From: Chitinophagaceae bacterium
GTDB taxonomy: Bacteria > Bacteroidota > Bacteroidia > Chitinophagales > Chitinophagaceae
Length of the DNA: 64,000 nt
Direction of reading: 5' to 3'
NCBI GenBank assembly: GCA_023957155.1
Contig: JAMLHK010000018.1
Span: 1 to 64,000, forward strand
Both the position numbers and the translations under genes were made by a program. Shown here piece by piece: positions 15,387 to 24,342 of the stretch (position 1 is its first letter; every line of letters starts with the position of its first letter). The notes beneath the pieces were generated by a model. The model saw nothing but the letters and a program-made list of their open reading frames with translations, was not told where the DNA came from and searched no databases.

Positions 15387-17300
15387 ATGATCCGGAACTT
15401 CTCTTTTCTCTTTCTTTTTTTATATAATCTGAGTTATGCGTTCACTGCTGACGACGATTATGCGGTAAGTAAGATACCTGAAGCTTTATTAAAAGATGCA
15501 CATGTCGTTAAGCGGATGGAGGAAACCCGGTTTGAGGTACTGGATCCTGGTAAATCCCGTCTGTATCATAAATATGCGTTAACAGTACTGGATGAGAAGG
15601 GAGATCGCTATGCAGTGGAAGTGATGGGTTATGATAAGCTGAGAGCGTTTAAAAGTATGGAAGGGAATTTGTATGATGGTAACGGAAAGAAAATAAGAAG
15701 TCTGAAAAAGAATGAGATCAGGGATTTAAGTGCTACTGATGATAACAGCCTGATGGATGACAATCGGGTTAAGGTACACAGTTTCTTTCACCGGGTTTAT
15801 CCTTATACCATAGAATATGAAACCGAGTTACAATTTAACTTCAATATGTTTTTCCCTGCATGGTCGCCGGTGGATGGAGAAAATATGTCGGTCATGCAAA
15901 GCGGGATGACACTGGTGGTTCCTAGTGATTTTGGCATTCGGTACAAGGCGTTTAATTATCATGATGCACCGGTTAAGAAAACGGAGAAAGGAAAAGACGT
16001 TTATCGGTGGGAGTTGAATAACCTGGAGGCTATTCAGTTGGAATATGCTTCTCCGGACTGGAGCGACATGATGCCTGTAGTATATCTGGGACCGGTTAAG
16101 TTTGAATTTGAGAAGTTCCGGGGGGATATGTCATCCTGGGAAGGTCTTGGAAAGTTTATCTACGAATTAAACCAGGGTCGCGATGTGCTTCCCGCTGATG
16201 TAAAGCAAACGGTTCACCAGCTTACTGATGCGTTATCCACAGAGAGGGAAAAGGTACTTAAGCTGTATGATTATCTGCAGCAAAATACGCGTTATATCAG
16301 TGTGCAACTGGGTATTGGCGGGTGGCAAACCTTTGACGCGGCTTATGTGGCTCAAAGAAAGTATGGCGATTGTAAAGCGTTAACGAATTTCATGTTTTCA
16401 CTATTGAAAGAGGCGGGGATCAGGTCGCATTATACCCTTATCAAGAACGGTAACGGGCAACCGCATTTTTTGCAGGATTTTCCGAGCAGCCAGTTTAATC
16501 ATATTATTTTATGCGTTCCTCTTAAAGCAGATACCATTTGGCTGGAATGTACAAGTCAGACGGTAGCTCCCGGTTACCTGGGAGGCAGCAATGCCGGCAG
16601 ACCGGTATTGCTGATTAATGAGCAAGGCGGTAAGCTGGTAAAAACGCCACAGTACGGAATAAGGGAAAACCTGCAAGTCAGGAATGCCTATGGTACGCTG
16701 TCTGAGACCGGTGAATTAAAAGTAAGGATCAATACCCGTTACACTGCCGTACAACAGGATTACCTGCATGGTATGATCCATCTTTTATCGAAAGATAAGC
16801 AATTGGAATACCTGAAAAAAAATATAGATCTGCCCCATTATGATGTGGAGAAATTTGAATATACGGAAAGAAAATCGGCTATTCCTGCCATAGATGAGCA
16901 TCTTGAAATCAGTGCCACGAATTATGCTTCTGTTACCGGTAAGCGGGTATTTATTGCGCCTAATATTATTACACGGTCATCTGTAAAGCTCAAACCGGAT
17001 GATAAAAGAAAATATCCTGTTGTACTGCATTTCGAATATCACGATATAGACACTACGATTATTGAGATACCGGCGGGCTACCGGGTGGAGGCTATGCCCG
17101 CTCCGGTGAAAGTGGAAAGTAAATTCGGCAACTATACTTCCGAAGCGAAGGTAAAGGAAGGTAAAATTATATATTACCGGAGTATTGAAAAATTCAGCGG
17201 CAGGTTCCCGCCCGATGATTATAACGAACTGGTAAAGTTTTATGATCAACTGTATAAAGCAGACAGAAGCAGGGTAGTGTTGGTAAAGAAAGAAGAGTGA
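15387..17300 (+). CDS. DUF3857 transglutaminase-like protein, catalytic residues present
   Basis: 637 residues with a signal peptide (MIRNFSFLFLFLYNLSYAFTA). DUF3857 lies at about 55-215. The transglutaminase domain (about 270-410) contains YGDCKALTNFMFSLLKEAGIRSHY with Cys329, FNHIIL with the His, and WLECTSQ at the acidic position, consistent with a working Cys-His-acid site. A beta-rich C-terminal domain (ETGELKVRINTRY) completes the usual architecture. Family members are exported and their substrates are unknown. It begins 3 bases after the upstream paralogue, so the two share an operon and probably arose by duplication. Confidence 0.88.
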   Translation: MIRNFSFLFLFLYNLSYAFTADDDYAVSKIPEALLKDAHVVKRMEETRFEVLDPGKSRLYHKYALTVLDEKGDRYAVEVMGYDKLRAFKSMEGNLYDGNGKKIRSLKKNEIRDLSATDDNSLMDDNRVKVHSFFHRVYPYTIEYETELQFNFNMFFPAWSPVDGENMSVMQSGMTLVVPSDFGIRYKAFNYHDAPVKKTEKGKDVYRWELNNLEAIQLEYASPDWSDMMPVVYLGPVKFEFEKFRGDMSSWEGLGKFIYELNQGRDVLPADVKQTVHQLTDALSTEREKVLKLYDYLQQNTRYISVQLGIGGWQTFDAAYVAQRKYGDCKALTNFMFSLLKEAGIRSHYTLIKNGNGQPHFLQDFPSSQFNHIILCVPLKADTIWLECTSQTVAPGYLGGSNAGRPVLLINEQGGKLVKTPQYGIRENLQVRNAYGTLSETGELKVRINTRYTAVQQDYLHGMIHLLSKDKQLEYLKKNIDLPHYDVEKFEYTERKSAIPAIDEHLEISATNYASVTGKRVFIAPNIITRSSVKLKPDDKRKYPVVLHFEYHDIDTTIIEIPAGYRVEAMPAPVKVESKFGNYTSEAKVKEGKIIYYRSIEKFSGRFPPDDYNELVKFYDQLYKADRSRVVLVKKEE

Positions 17301-17446
17301 ACCTGTTATAAAATCAGTCTTATTTTTGACGGTATTCAAGACAGGTATGCTTAACCTGAAACGATCTTACTAAGATTGAGCCACCTTGCGACAATATGAA
17401 ATACACCCTTTTCCAGATTCCTTCATCTCCACGTTTTCTTTTCCAT

Positions 17447-17454
17447 TATCTTTA
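17447..17454 (+). promoter_or_regulatory. Possible -7 box for xylA
   Basis: TATCTTTA fits the Bacteroidota -7 consensus TAnnTTTG except for the last base, 35 bases before the xylA start. No clear -33 TTTG was found, so this is weak. Confidence 0.3.
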
Positions 17455-17489
17455 GCGTCCATAAATTTAAAAAATTGAATTAAACAGCC

Positions 17490-18818
17490 ATGAGTGTAAT
17501 TTTAGGAAACCGCGAATATTTTCCGGGTATTGGTAAGATCCGGTTTGAAGGTGCTCAGTCGGACAATCCGCTTTCTTATAAATGGTATGATGAAAACCGG
17601 GTAGTGGCAGGCAAAACCATGAAGGAACATCTTCGTTTTGCCGTGGCCTACTGGCATACCTTCTGTGGTACCGGTGCCGACCCTTTTGGGCCGGGTACCA
17701 AGCGCTTTGCATGGGATGCCCACACGGATGCTGTGCAGCGTGCAAAAGATAAGATGGATGCGGCTTTTGAATTTATCACCAAGTTGGGCGTACCCTATTA
17801 TTGCTTTCATGATATAGACCTGGTAGATGAAGGCCATTCACTTGCTGAATATGAAAGCCGGCTGCAGGCTATTGTGGATTATGCAAAGTCTAAGCAGCAG
17901 GTCAGCGGGGTTAAGCTGCTGTGGGGCACAGCCAACGTGTTTTCCAATCCCCGCTATATGAACGGTGCTTCTACAAACCCCGATTTTAATGCGGTGGCAT
18001 ACGCCGGTGCACAGGTAAAGAATGCGCTGGATGCTACGATTGCATTAAATGGGGAGAATTATGTATTCTGGGGCGGCAGGGAAGGATACATGACCTTATT
18101 GAATACCAATATGAAGCGGGAACTGGATCATTTAGCCCGTTTTTTAACTATGGCCCGCGACTATGCCCGCCGGAATGGTTTTAAAGGCACTTTCTTTATA
18201 GAGCCCAAGCCCTGCGAGCCAACCAAGCACCAGTATGATTACGATAGTGCTACGGTCATCGGCTTTTTACGCCATTATGGACTTGATAAAGATTTTAAAT
18301 TGAATATTGAGGTCAACCATGCTACTTTAGCCGGGCATACTTTTCAGCATGAATTGCAGGTGGCGGCAGACAGTGGTATGTTAGGCAGTATGGATGCCAA
18401 CCGCGGTGATTACCAGAACGGGTGGGATACGGATCAGTTTCCCACCAATCTCAACGAGTTAACCGAGGCGATGCTGATTATTCTTGAAGCCGGGGGATTT
18501 GCAGGAGGAGGTATAAACTTTGATGCCAAAACCCGCCGGAACTCTACGGATATGGAAGATATCTTCCATGCTCATATAGGCGGCATGGATGCTTTTGCAA
18601 GATCACTGGTGATAGCTGATCATATTTTACAGCAATCGGCTTACCTGGAATTCAGGAAAGAACGCTATGCCTCTTTTGACAACGGTGCAGGGAAAGACTT
18701 TGAACAGGGGAAGCTGCAATTGGAAGACCTGAGGAATTTTGCGGCGCAAAACGGGGAGCCTGCGCAGCTGAGCGGCAGGCAGGAATGGCTCGAAAATATG
18801 ATCAACCGGTATATTTAA
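17490..18818 (+). CDS. xylA: Xylose isomerase
   Basis: 442 residues, the length of class II enzymes. Interconverts D-xylose and D-xylulose using two divalent metal ions as a cytoplasmic tetramer. Signatures: FCFHD-like [13 protein letters not shown] with the catalytic His/Asp, [31 protein letters not shown] with metal-binding Glu, [18 protein letters not shown] and the second metal block [20 protein letters not shown]. No xylulokinase, regulator or xylose transporter is adjacent. The gene stands between the DUF3857 pair and the aminotransferase with its own upstream region of about 190 bases. Confidence 0.96.
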   Translation: MSVILGNREYFPGIGKIRFEGAQSDNPLSYKWYDENRVVAGKTMKEHLRFAVAYWHTFCGTGADPFGPGTKRFAWDAHTDAVQRAKDKMDAAFEFITKLGVPYYCFHDIDLVDEGHSLAEYESRLQAIVDYAKSKQQVSGVKLLWGTANVFSNPRYMNGASTNPDFNAVAYAGAQVKNALDATIALNGENYVFWGGREGYMTLLNTNMKRELDHLARFLTMARDYARRNGFKGTFFIEPKPCEPTKHQYDYDSATVIGFLRHYGLDKDFKLNIEVNHATLAGHTFQHELQVAADSGMLGSMDANRGDYQNGWDTDQFPTNLNELTEAMLIILEAGGFAGGGINFDAKTRRNSTDMEDIFHAHIGGMDAFARSLVIADHILQQSAYLEFRKERYASFDNGAGKDFEQGKLQLEDLRNFAAQNGEPAQLSGRQEWLENMINRYI

Positions 18819-18883
18819 AATAACTGTTCCCGGAATCGTCATTTTAACGTAGGTTTGCTCGCTTTTTTAAAAACTATATAAGG

Positions 18884-20074
18884 ATGAAACTGTCTTCCAG
18901 ATTACAGAAATTTAATGAACCTGAAACGTTAAAGATGGCCAAGCTCGGCCGCGAATTAAGAGCTAAAGGTATTGACGTGATAGACCTCAGCCTGGGTGAG
19001 CCGGATTTTGATACCCCCGAGCATGTTAAGCAATCGGCTAAAAAGGCAATAGATGATAATTACAGTCATTATACTCCTGTTGCCGGCTATGCGGATCTAC
19101 GCGAGGCAGTATGTGTTAAATTAAAACGGGATAATAACTTAGACTATAAGCCTGAAAACATCATCGCTTCTACCGGGGCCAAGCAAAGCCTGGCGAATGT
19201 GATCCTTGCCGTTGTAGATAATGGCGATGAAGTGATTATTCCCACACCTTACTGGGTTACTTATTCAGAGTTAGTGCGGCTGGCAGACGGTAAACCGGTA
19301 TTTATCCAGTCGTCAATAGAAAGCAATTATAAAATCAGCCCTGCCCAGTTAGAGGAGGCCATTACACCTAAAACTAAACTTTTTCTTTTTTCATCGCCCT
19401 GTAATCCATCGGGTTCCGTGTATAGCCGGGAAGAATTAGAAGGTCTGGCCGATGTATTTAGAAAACATCCGGATATTCTTATTATTTCCGATGAAATTTA
19501 TGAGTATATCAACTATAAAGGGAAACATGAGAGCATCGCCCGGTTCCCTGATCTTAAAGATCGTGTAATTATCGTAAACGGGCTGAGTAAAGGATTTGCC
19601 ATGACCGGCTGGCGCCTGGGGTATATTGCGGCAGATCCTGCTATTGTAAAAGGTTGTGAGAAATTACAGGGACAAATTACCAGTGCTACCTGCTCTGTTA
19701 CGCAACGTGCAGCCATAGATGCGCTGACGGGTGATCTGGCGGCTTCCCGGGATATGCTGAAGGCGTTTACGGATCGGCGTAAGCGTATACTTGAATTGCT
19801 TGCCGCTATTCCCGGAGTGGACTGTGCAGAGCCTGACGGGGCTTTTTATGTGTTTCCGAAGGTAGATGCGTATTTCGGGAAAAAGGATGGAGAAACAACC
19901 ATTGCCAATGCCGATGATCTGTGCATGTATTTATTGAATACCGCGCATGTTTCTACCGTAACCGGTACCGCTTTTGGCGAGCCGACCTGTATCCGCATTT
20001 CCTTTGCCAACAGCATGTCTAATATTGAAAAGGCACTGGAGCGGATCAAAAAAGCGCTGGCTGCTTTACATTAA
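18884..20074 (+). CDS. Aspartate/aromatic aminotransferase, class I
   Basis: 396 residues, fold-type I PLP enzyme of the AspC/Ibeta group. Seen: DLSLGEPDFDTPEHVKQSAKKAI and YTPVAGYADLREAV at the N-terminus, TGAKQSL for phosphate, IPTPYWVTY, SPCNPSG with the Asn that contacts PLP, DEIYEYINY, and VNGLSKGFAMTGWRLGY with the Schiff-base Lys. The Arg that binds the substrate carboxylate lies in CIRISFANS. It most likely exchanges amino groups between aspartate and 2-oxoglutarate, though prephenate or other keto acids cannot be excluded from sequence. It starts 65 bases after xylA. Confidence 0.9.
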   Translation: MKLSSRLQKFNEPETLKMAKLGRELRAKGIDVIDLSLGEPDFDTPEHVKQSAKKAIDDNYSHYTPVAGYADLREAVCVKLKRDNNLDYKPENIIASTGAKQSLANVILAVVDNGDEVIIPTPYWVTYSELVRLADGKPVFIQSSIESNYKISPAQLEEAITPKTKLFLFSSPCNPSGSVYSREELEGLADVFRKHPDILIISDEIYEYINYKGKHESIARFPDLKDRVIIVNGLSKGFAMTGWRLGYIAADPAIVKGCEKLQGQITSATCSVTQRAAIDALTGDLAASRDMLKAFTDRRKRILELLAAIPGVDCAEPDGAFYVFPKVDAYFGKKDGETTIANADDLCMYLLNTAHVSTVTGTAFGEPTCIRISFANSMSNIEKALERIKKALAALH

Positions 20075-20152
20075 GGAAAGCTATCGGGTGGCACCCGGTG
20101 CAAAGTGTAGTGCGGTTGAATAGTAACGTATTACGGTATGAACCCGGCCTTG

Positions 20153-20170
20153 CCGGTCAGGGTTGACCGG
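20153..20170. terminator. Hairpin between convergent genes
   Basis: A perfect 7-base stem ccggtca/tgaccgg with a 4-base loop lies between the convergent aminotransferase and helicase genes. A smaller cgggt/acccg hairpin lies near 20088-20102. There is no T-run after the stem, so termination is only a suggestion. Confidence 0.35.
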
Positions 20171-20201
20171 GCAGGTAATTGATTTCGGCAAGCTTAACGG
20201 G

Positions 20202-22415
20202 TTATTCTTCCCTGTTTAAATAAGCAATAACTGCCCGGATCTCATTATATGAAAATTCGTTTCCTAATTTTTCTTTAACCGGTGTGGTGCCGGTTGCCGC
20301 AGTGTCTTCAATGGCCTTCTGAATGATCCCTATTTTTTCTTCGGGAACGATATCTGTTATTTTAATTTCACCTGCCGGGATAAAATGAATAAGGTGCTTT
20401 TCAATTGTACCTGTTGTCAGCTCCCTGGCCCGGGCAATTTCTGCTATGCTTTTACCTTCCCTGAACATTTCAAGGCTTATATGACAGGTATCTCCTTTTT
20501 TGGGTTTTGCTGTATCTGCTGCGGTTGCTATTTCATTTCCCGCTTCCGGATTTTTGTTCTCCCCGGCCTGTCGCAGCAGTTCGGATAATGGTAGTCTTTT
20601 TACTAATCCCGCCGACAGCAGGAGAGCCTGGGCTATTTGTTGTTTTTTCCGGGCAAGATCCAGTTCCAGGTTATGCAGTTCTTTCAGGTATTTTTTCACC
20701 TTCTTTTTTACTTTCATCTCATTACTGTGTTGCCTGAGTGAAGCCAGCATCTGATCCAATGACCCGGTAAAATAAGCTGAGCCAGCGCTGACACGTTCAT
20801 GCAGTTTGGTATATCCGCCGGTCTCGCCGTCAGCAATCAGGAAGGTAAGCTGCTTATTGAATTTTTCACTTATATCCGGCAGGGTTTGTGCCTGTGTTAA
20901 TATATGCTGCGCCCATTCAATAGCCTTATTTTTATCAGGCACCTGGCGGTGCGCATAGCCTTCATAGTGGGTGCTGATGCTTTGTACCAGCTTTGTACAA
21001 TCAAATGCCCGGGTTAATGATATGCCGGCAAAACGTTTTTGCTCCTGCAGCAACTGCTCCTCAATATCATCATCGTCTATTTCGGTTTGAGCGAAGTGCA
21101 GTACCCGTCCATCGGTGTATATGCTTTGAGGATGTATACGCGAATAAAGTACCAGTCCTTCTAATGAGGTAAGCCGGCTCAAAGCCACGTATACCTGCCC
21201 CGGAGCAAAGGAAGCACCTGCATCTATGATGGCTTTGGAAAAGGTAAGCCCCTGGCTTTTATGGATGGTGATCGCCCAGGCTAAACGAACAGGGTATTGA
21301 GTAAACGTGCCTGACTCTTCTTCTTCTATTTCATCTTTTTCTTTGTTATAATTATAGCGGATGTTTTTCCAGGTTTCCTTTTCAAGCAATAGCTCATGAT
21401 CGTCATCCCGGAATTTTATATAGATCTTATTACCGTCAATGCGGCTTATTGTACCAATCTTCCCGTTAAAATATCTTCTTACTTCGCCCTTATCGTTTTT
21501 GGTGAACATGACCTGGCCCCCGGTTTTCAGCTTTAATGTTTTTTCGGCGGGAAGGGATCGTTCATTAAAATCACCTGTCAGTTCTCCTTCAAAAACCGAT
21601 GATTTCCCCGGCAGCTTTTCCAGCTCCTGCCTGTTGAGCTGGTCGGCACGCGCGTTATGGGTGGTTAGTACAATATAGTTTTCTCCCTCAGGCGGCTCAA
21701 ATCCGGGCTTATAATAATGGTGCAGGCGAGCAAGATCGGAAGTGGTTGCCTTATTGTTCCGGATATTATTCAGGATCTGTATAAAATCAGCTTCATTTTG
21801 CCGGTAAATTTTTTTCAGCTCAAGATAAACAGGAGGATTTTGTTGCAGCGCCAGCGCATCAAAAAAGAAAGGACTCTTATAAACGGACTGCAGGATTTCC
21901 CAATCCTCCTGGTGGACTACCGGGGGCAGTTGAAAAAGATCGCCGATATATACCACCTGCACTCCGCCAAACGGCACCAGTAATTGTCTGCGAAAATGAC
22001 GGAGGATGGTATCTATGGCATCTACCGTATCTGCACGCATCATGCTTACTTCGTCTATTACCAATAATTCCAGTTCCTGCAATAGTTCGCGTTTACTGCT
22101 GCTTAGCCGGAGATTTTTGAACAGGGTATGTTCATTGATTGCCCGGGTTTCTCCTGCATTGCTTTGACGGTTAGGGAGATAAGGACCCGGAGGCAGCTGA
22201 AAAAATGAATGAAGCGTGGTACCTCCCGCATTGATGGCAGCCACGCCTGTTGGCGCCACAACAGCCATTTTCTTAAAACAATTTTCACGTATATAGCGCA
22301 GGAAGGTAGTTTTACCCGTACCGGCCTTACCGGTTAAAAAGATATGCCTGTTGGTTTGATTTACAAACCGGAGCGCCTGTTGAAAATGGGTATTTGATAC
22401 ATCAATGGAAGCCAT
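20202..22415 (-). CDS. PIF1/RecD-like DNA helicase with C-terminal helix-turn-helix
   Basis: 737 residues from the ATG at 22413-22415; a TTG three codons earlier overlaps the predicted -7 box and is rejected. Superfamily 1B motifs: Walker A FLTGKAGTGKTTFLRYI, Walker B LLVIDEVSMMRAD, motif III VQVVYIGDLFQLPPV, and the C-terminal UvrD-like AWAITIHKSQGLTFSKAIID with VYVALSRLTSLEGLVLYS. The last 110 residues hold a winged or HTH_40-type domain (FREGKSIAEIARARELTTGTIEKHL, then a second helical repeat). Probably a 5'-3' helicase used at G-quadruplexes, replication forks or in recombination. The architecture is widespread in Bacteroidota. Confidence 0.88.
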   Translation of the reverse strand: MASIDVSNTHFQQALRFVNQTNRHIFLTGKAGTGKTTFLRYIRENCFKKMAVVAPTGVAAINAGGTTLHSFFQLPPGPYLPNRQSNAGETRAINEHTLFKNLRLSSSKRELLQELELLVIDEVSMMRADTVDAIDTILRHFRRQLLVPFGGVQVVYIGDLFQLPPVVHQEDWEILQSVYKSPFFFDALALQQNPPVYLELKKIYRQNEADFIQILNNIRNNKATTSDLARLHHYYKPGFEPPEGENYIVLTTHNARADQLNRQELEKLPGKSSVFEGELTGDFNERSLPAEKTLKLKTGGQVMFTKNDKGEVRRYFNGKIGTISRIDGNKIYIKFRDDDHELLLEKETWKNIRYNYNKEKDEIEEEESGTFTQYPVRLAWAITIHKSQGLTFSKAIIDAGASFAPGQVYVALSRLTSLEGLVLYSRIHPQSIYTDGRVLHFAQTEIDDDDIEEQLLQEQKRFAGISLTRAFDCTKLVQSISTHYEGYAHRQVPDKNKAIEWAQHILTQAQTLPDISEKFNKQLTFLIADGETGGYTKLHERVSAGSAYFTGSLDQMLASLRQHSNEMKVKKKVKKYLKELHNLELDLARKKQQIAQALLLSAGLVKRLPLSELLRQAGENKNPEAGNEIATAADTAKPKKGDTCHISLEMFREGKSIAEIARARELTTGTIEKHLIHFIPAGEIKITDIVPEEKIGIIQKAIEDTAATGTTPVKEKLGNEFSYNEIRAVIAYLNREE

Positions 22416-22421
22416 GTTTTT

Positions 22422-22429
22422 CAAAGGTA
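22422..22429 (-). promoter_or_regulatory. -7 box very close to the helicase start
   Basis: On the minus strand TACCTTTG (a full TAnnTTTG match) is followed after only six bases by the ATG. A transcript starting at the usual distance would have little or no leader. Confidence 0.5.
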
Positions 22430-22574
22430 AATAATGAACAGATAGAATAAAACGATGTGTCTAAAGTACACTTATTCATTTAAAAAGGCAGGTATTTCTT
22501 CCATATCCCGCCTGCGGGATACTATCCCGTTTAATTCATCGTTTTTGAAGCATACCGTTAATATCACACAGATC

Positions 22575-23627
22575 ATGACCATACGAAACCTGATTTCCTT
22601 TCTTGTTTTTACCGCAGTTCTTTGTTCCTGCGCATCTACTGAGTTGGTACGGTTAAGCGTATTGGAGCCGGCTCCGGTAACATTGCCCGGTCATATAAAA
22701 AATATTGGCATCATTAACCGGAGCGGAATTGCCGAACAAAACAAAGTAGTTGATGTAGTGGATAAAGTGTTTTCCATGGAAGGAGCTGAATTAGATAAGG
22801 AAGGTGCAGAGTCCGGAATAGCCGGGCTGGAGAATGAATTGATAAAAAATCAACGATTTGACAGGATCACCATCATTCGTGACAGTACGCTTAAAAGCAA
22901 TGTTCCGGGAATTTTTCCGGCACCGGTTTCATGGGACGTGGTGGAAAAAATATGCCGCAAAAATAAATCGGATGCTCTTTTTGCGCTCGAATTATTTGAT
23001 ACCGATTCAAAGATCAGTTATGCCGCTAACCCGGTTACGGTTAATACGCCGTTAGGCAAAGTCCTCGGTGTGGAGCACCAGGCTTCGATGCTTACCACCG
23101 TTAAAATGGGCTGGCGGATATATGATCCGGTAGAAAGAAATATTCTGGATGAATTTCCGGTAGTGGGTAGAATGACATTTTCCGGCAAGGGCATTAACCC
23201 GGTGAAGGCCGCCGGCGCTATAATCGGACGAAAGGAAGCATTAAAGCAGGTGAGCAACAAGGCAGGACAGGATTATGCGTTGAGAATTATTCCTTTCTGG
23301 CTCCGGGTTTCCCGGGATTATTATGTTCGGGGAACGGATAATTTCAGAACAGCAAGACGTAAGGCACAGGCGGGTAACTGGGATGGCGCTGCGGCGTTGT
23401 GGCAATCAGAAACGGCCAATAATAAAAGTAAGGTAGCGGGAAGAGCCTGTTATAATATGGCTATCATAAGTGAAATAAACGGCAATCTTGGGGAGGCAAT
23501 GCAATGGGCTCAGAAAGCCTATGAAGATTATAATAATAAGCTGGCCCTGCGTTATGTAAAAATCCTTGAAAACAGGGCAGCCAAAAATGCCCTGCTCCAA
23601 GAACAGGAAGCAATAAGCGCCCGCTAA
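22575..23627 (+). CDS. DUF6340-type lipoprotein with TPR-like C-terminus
   Basis: 350 residues from the ATG at 22575, chosen because a lipoprotein signal begins there (MTIRNLISFLVFTAVLCSC, lipobox before Cys19); the longer frame from 22455 adds 40 unlikely residues. The body alternates beta and helical segments (IKNIGIINRSG, WDVVEKICRKNKSDALFALELFD, KMGWRIYDP). The last 100 residues resemble TPRs (GRACYNMAIISEINGNLGEAMQWAQKAYEDY). It matches the DUF6340 family of Bacteroidota lipoproteins. Function unknown; location probably the inner face of the outer membrane. Confidence 0.8.
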   Translation: MTIRNLISFLVFTAVLCSCASTELVRLSVLEPAPVTLPGHIKNIGIINRSGIAEQNKVVDVVDKVFSMEGAELDKEGAESGIAGLENELIKNQRFDRITIIRDSTLKSNVPGIFPAPVSWDVVEKICRKNKSDALFALELFDTDSKISYAANPVTVNTPLGKVLGVEHQASMLTTVKMGWRIYDPVERNILDEFPVVGRMTFSGKGINPVKAAGAIIGRKEALKQVSNKAGQDYALRIIPFWLRVSRDYYVRGTDNFRTARRKAQAGNWDGAAALWQSETANNKSKVAGRACYNMAIISEINGNLGEAMQWAQKAYEDYNNKLALRYVKILENRAAKNALLQEQEAISAR

Positions 23628-23676
23628 TCTTTTTTTATGTAGCAGTTGCTTTGGTTGTTGTTCTTATATTGAATAG

Positions 23677-24006
23677 CTAAGTATGCGAAAGTGGAGTCCG
23701 TGACGAAATATTCCTGTACTTACGAAATTCTTTAATCTGTGAAAGTTTCACTCTCTGCCCCGCATTCCATAAGTCATAGTTACGTTGCATATTAAGCCAC
23801 AACTCCGGAGTTGTGTTAAAGGCTTTTGATAAGCGCAAAGCCATCTCAGCACTCACTCCCTGGTGTCCATTAAGGAGCATAGACAATGTTTTGCGAGCTA
23901 CGCCAAGATTGGTAGCTGCATCTGCCTGATTGAGGTTTAATGGTTCCAGATACATTTCCTTCAGGATTTGACCCGGATGGATTGGTTTCATTCCTTGTTT
24001 TGTCAT
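23677..24006 (-). CDS. higA: HigA-type antitoxin, XRE family
   Basis: 109 residues from the ATG at 24004-24006; longer in-frame starts overlap the toxin gene. It opens with the HigA signature MKPIHPGQILKEMYLEPLNLNQADAATNLGV and carries a Cro/C1 helix-turn-helix (ADAATNLGVARKTLSMLLNGHQGVSAEMALRLSKAFNTTPELWLNMQRNYDLW). It should neutralise the upstream toxin and, with it, repress the shared promoter. The antitoxin follows the toxin by 13 bases, the usual order for hig modules. Confidence 0.92.
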   Translation of the reverse strand: MTKQGMKPIHPGQILKEMYLEPLNLNQADAATNLGVARKTLSMLLNGHQGVSAEMALRLSKAFNTTPELWLNMQRNYDLWNAGQRVKLSQIKEFRKYRNISSRTPLSHT

Positions 24007-24019
24007 AATATGTTCCTTT

Positions 24020-24298
24020 TTAATGATAGTCGAGGTAATCAACTAAGTGAGCATTCCCGTTCTCAAATTTGAATATGATTCTCCAATTGGCTTTAACGGT
24101 AACTGCCCAATAATTTACCAAATCCCCCTTTAAGGGGTGTAATGCTGATCCGGGAAAGTTCATGTCATTTACCGTTTCAGCACTGTGTAGTAACGTTAGT
24201 ATCAATTTAATCTTTTCAACCTGATCCTGCGGTAGCTTAGAGCCATCGCCTTTTGTCCAAAGACGTTTTAGCCCTTTGTGCTGAATGCTGACAATCAT
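24020..24298 (-). CDS. higB: HigB-type toxin, RelE superfamily
   Basis: 92 residues, normal length. HigB toxins cut mRNA on the ribosome. Family features: the N-terminal VSIQHKGLKRLWTKGDGSKLP, a helix QDQVEKIKLILTLLHSAETVNDMNFPG, the HPLKGDLVNYWAVTVKANWRIIFKFENGNAHLVDYLDYH block with the Trp-Arg strand, and the closing YLDYH typical of active members. Intact, and directly upstream of higA. The palindrome just before its start is the expected operator. Confidence 0.92.
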   Translation of the reverse strand: MIVSIQHKGLKRLWTKGDGSKLPQDQVEKIKLILTLLHSAETVNDMNFPGSALHPLKGDLVNYWAVTVKANWRIIFKFENGNAHLVDYLDYH

Positions 24299-24313
24299 AC
24301 TGCAAATATAACA

Positions 24314-24325
24314 TGTTACGTAACA
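24314..24325. promoter_or_regulatory. Palindromic operator upstream of higBA
   Basis: TGTTACGTAACA is a perfect 12-base palindrome 16 bases before the higB start. GTTAC/GTAAC elements repeat around it (taacatgttacgtaacaggtta, 24309-24330). HigA-type repressors bind such palindromes over their own promoter. Confidence 0.65.
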
Positions 24326-24342
24326 GGTTACAGTACAAATTT

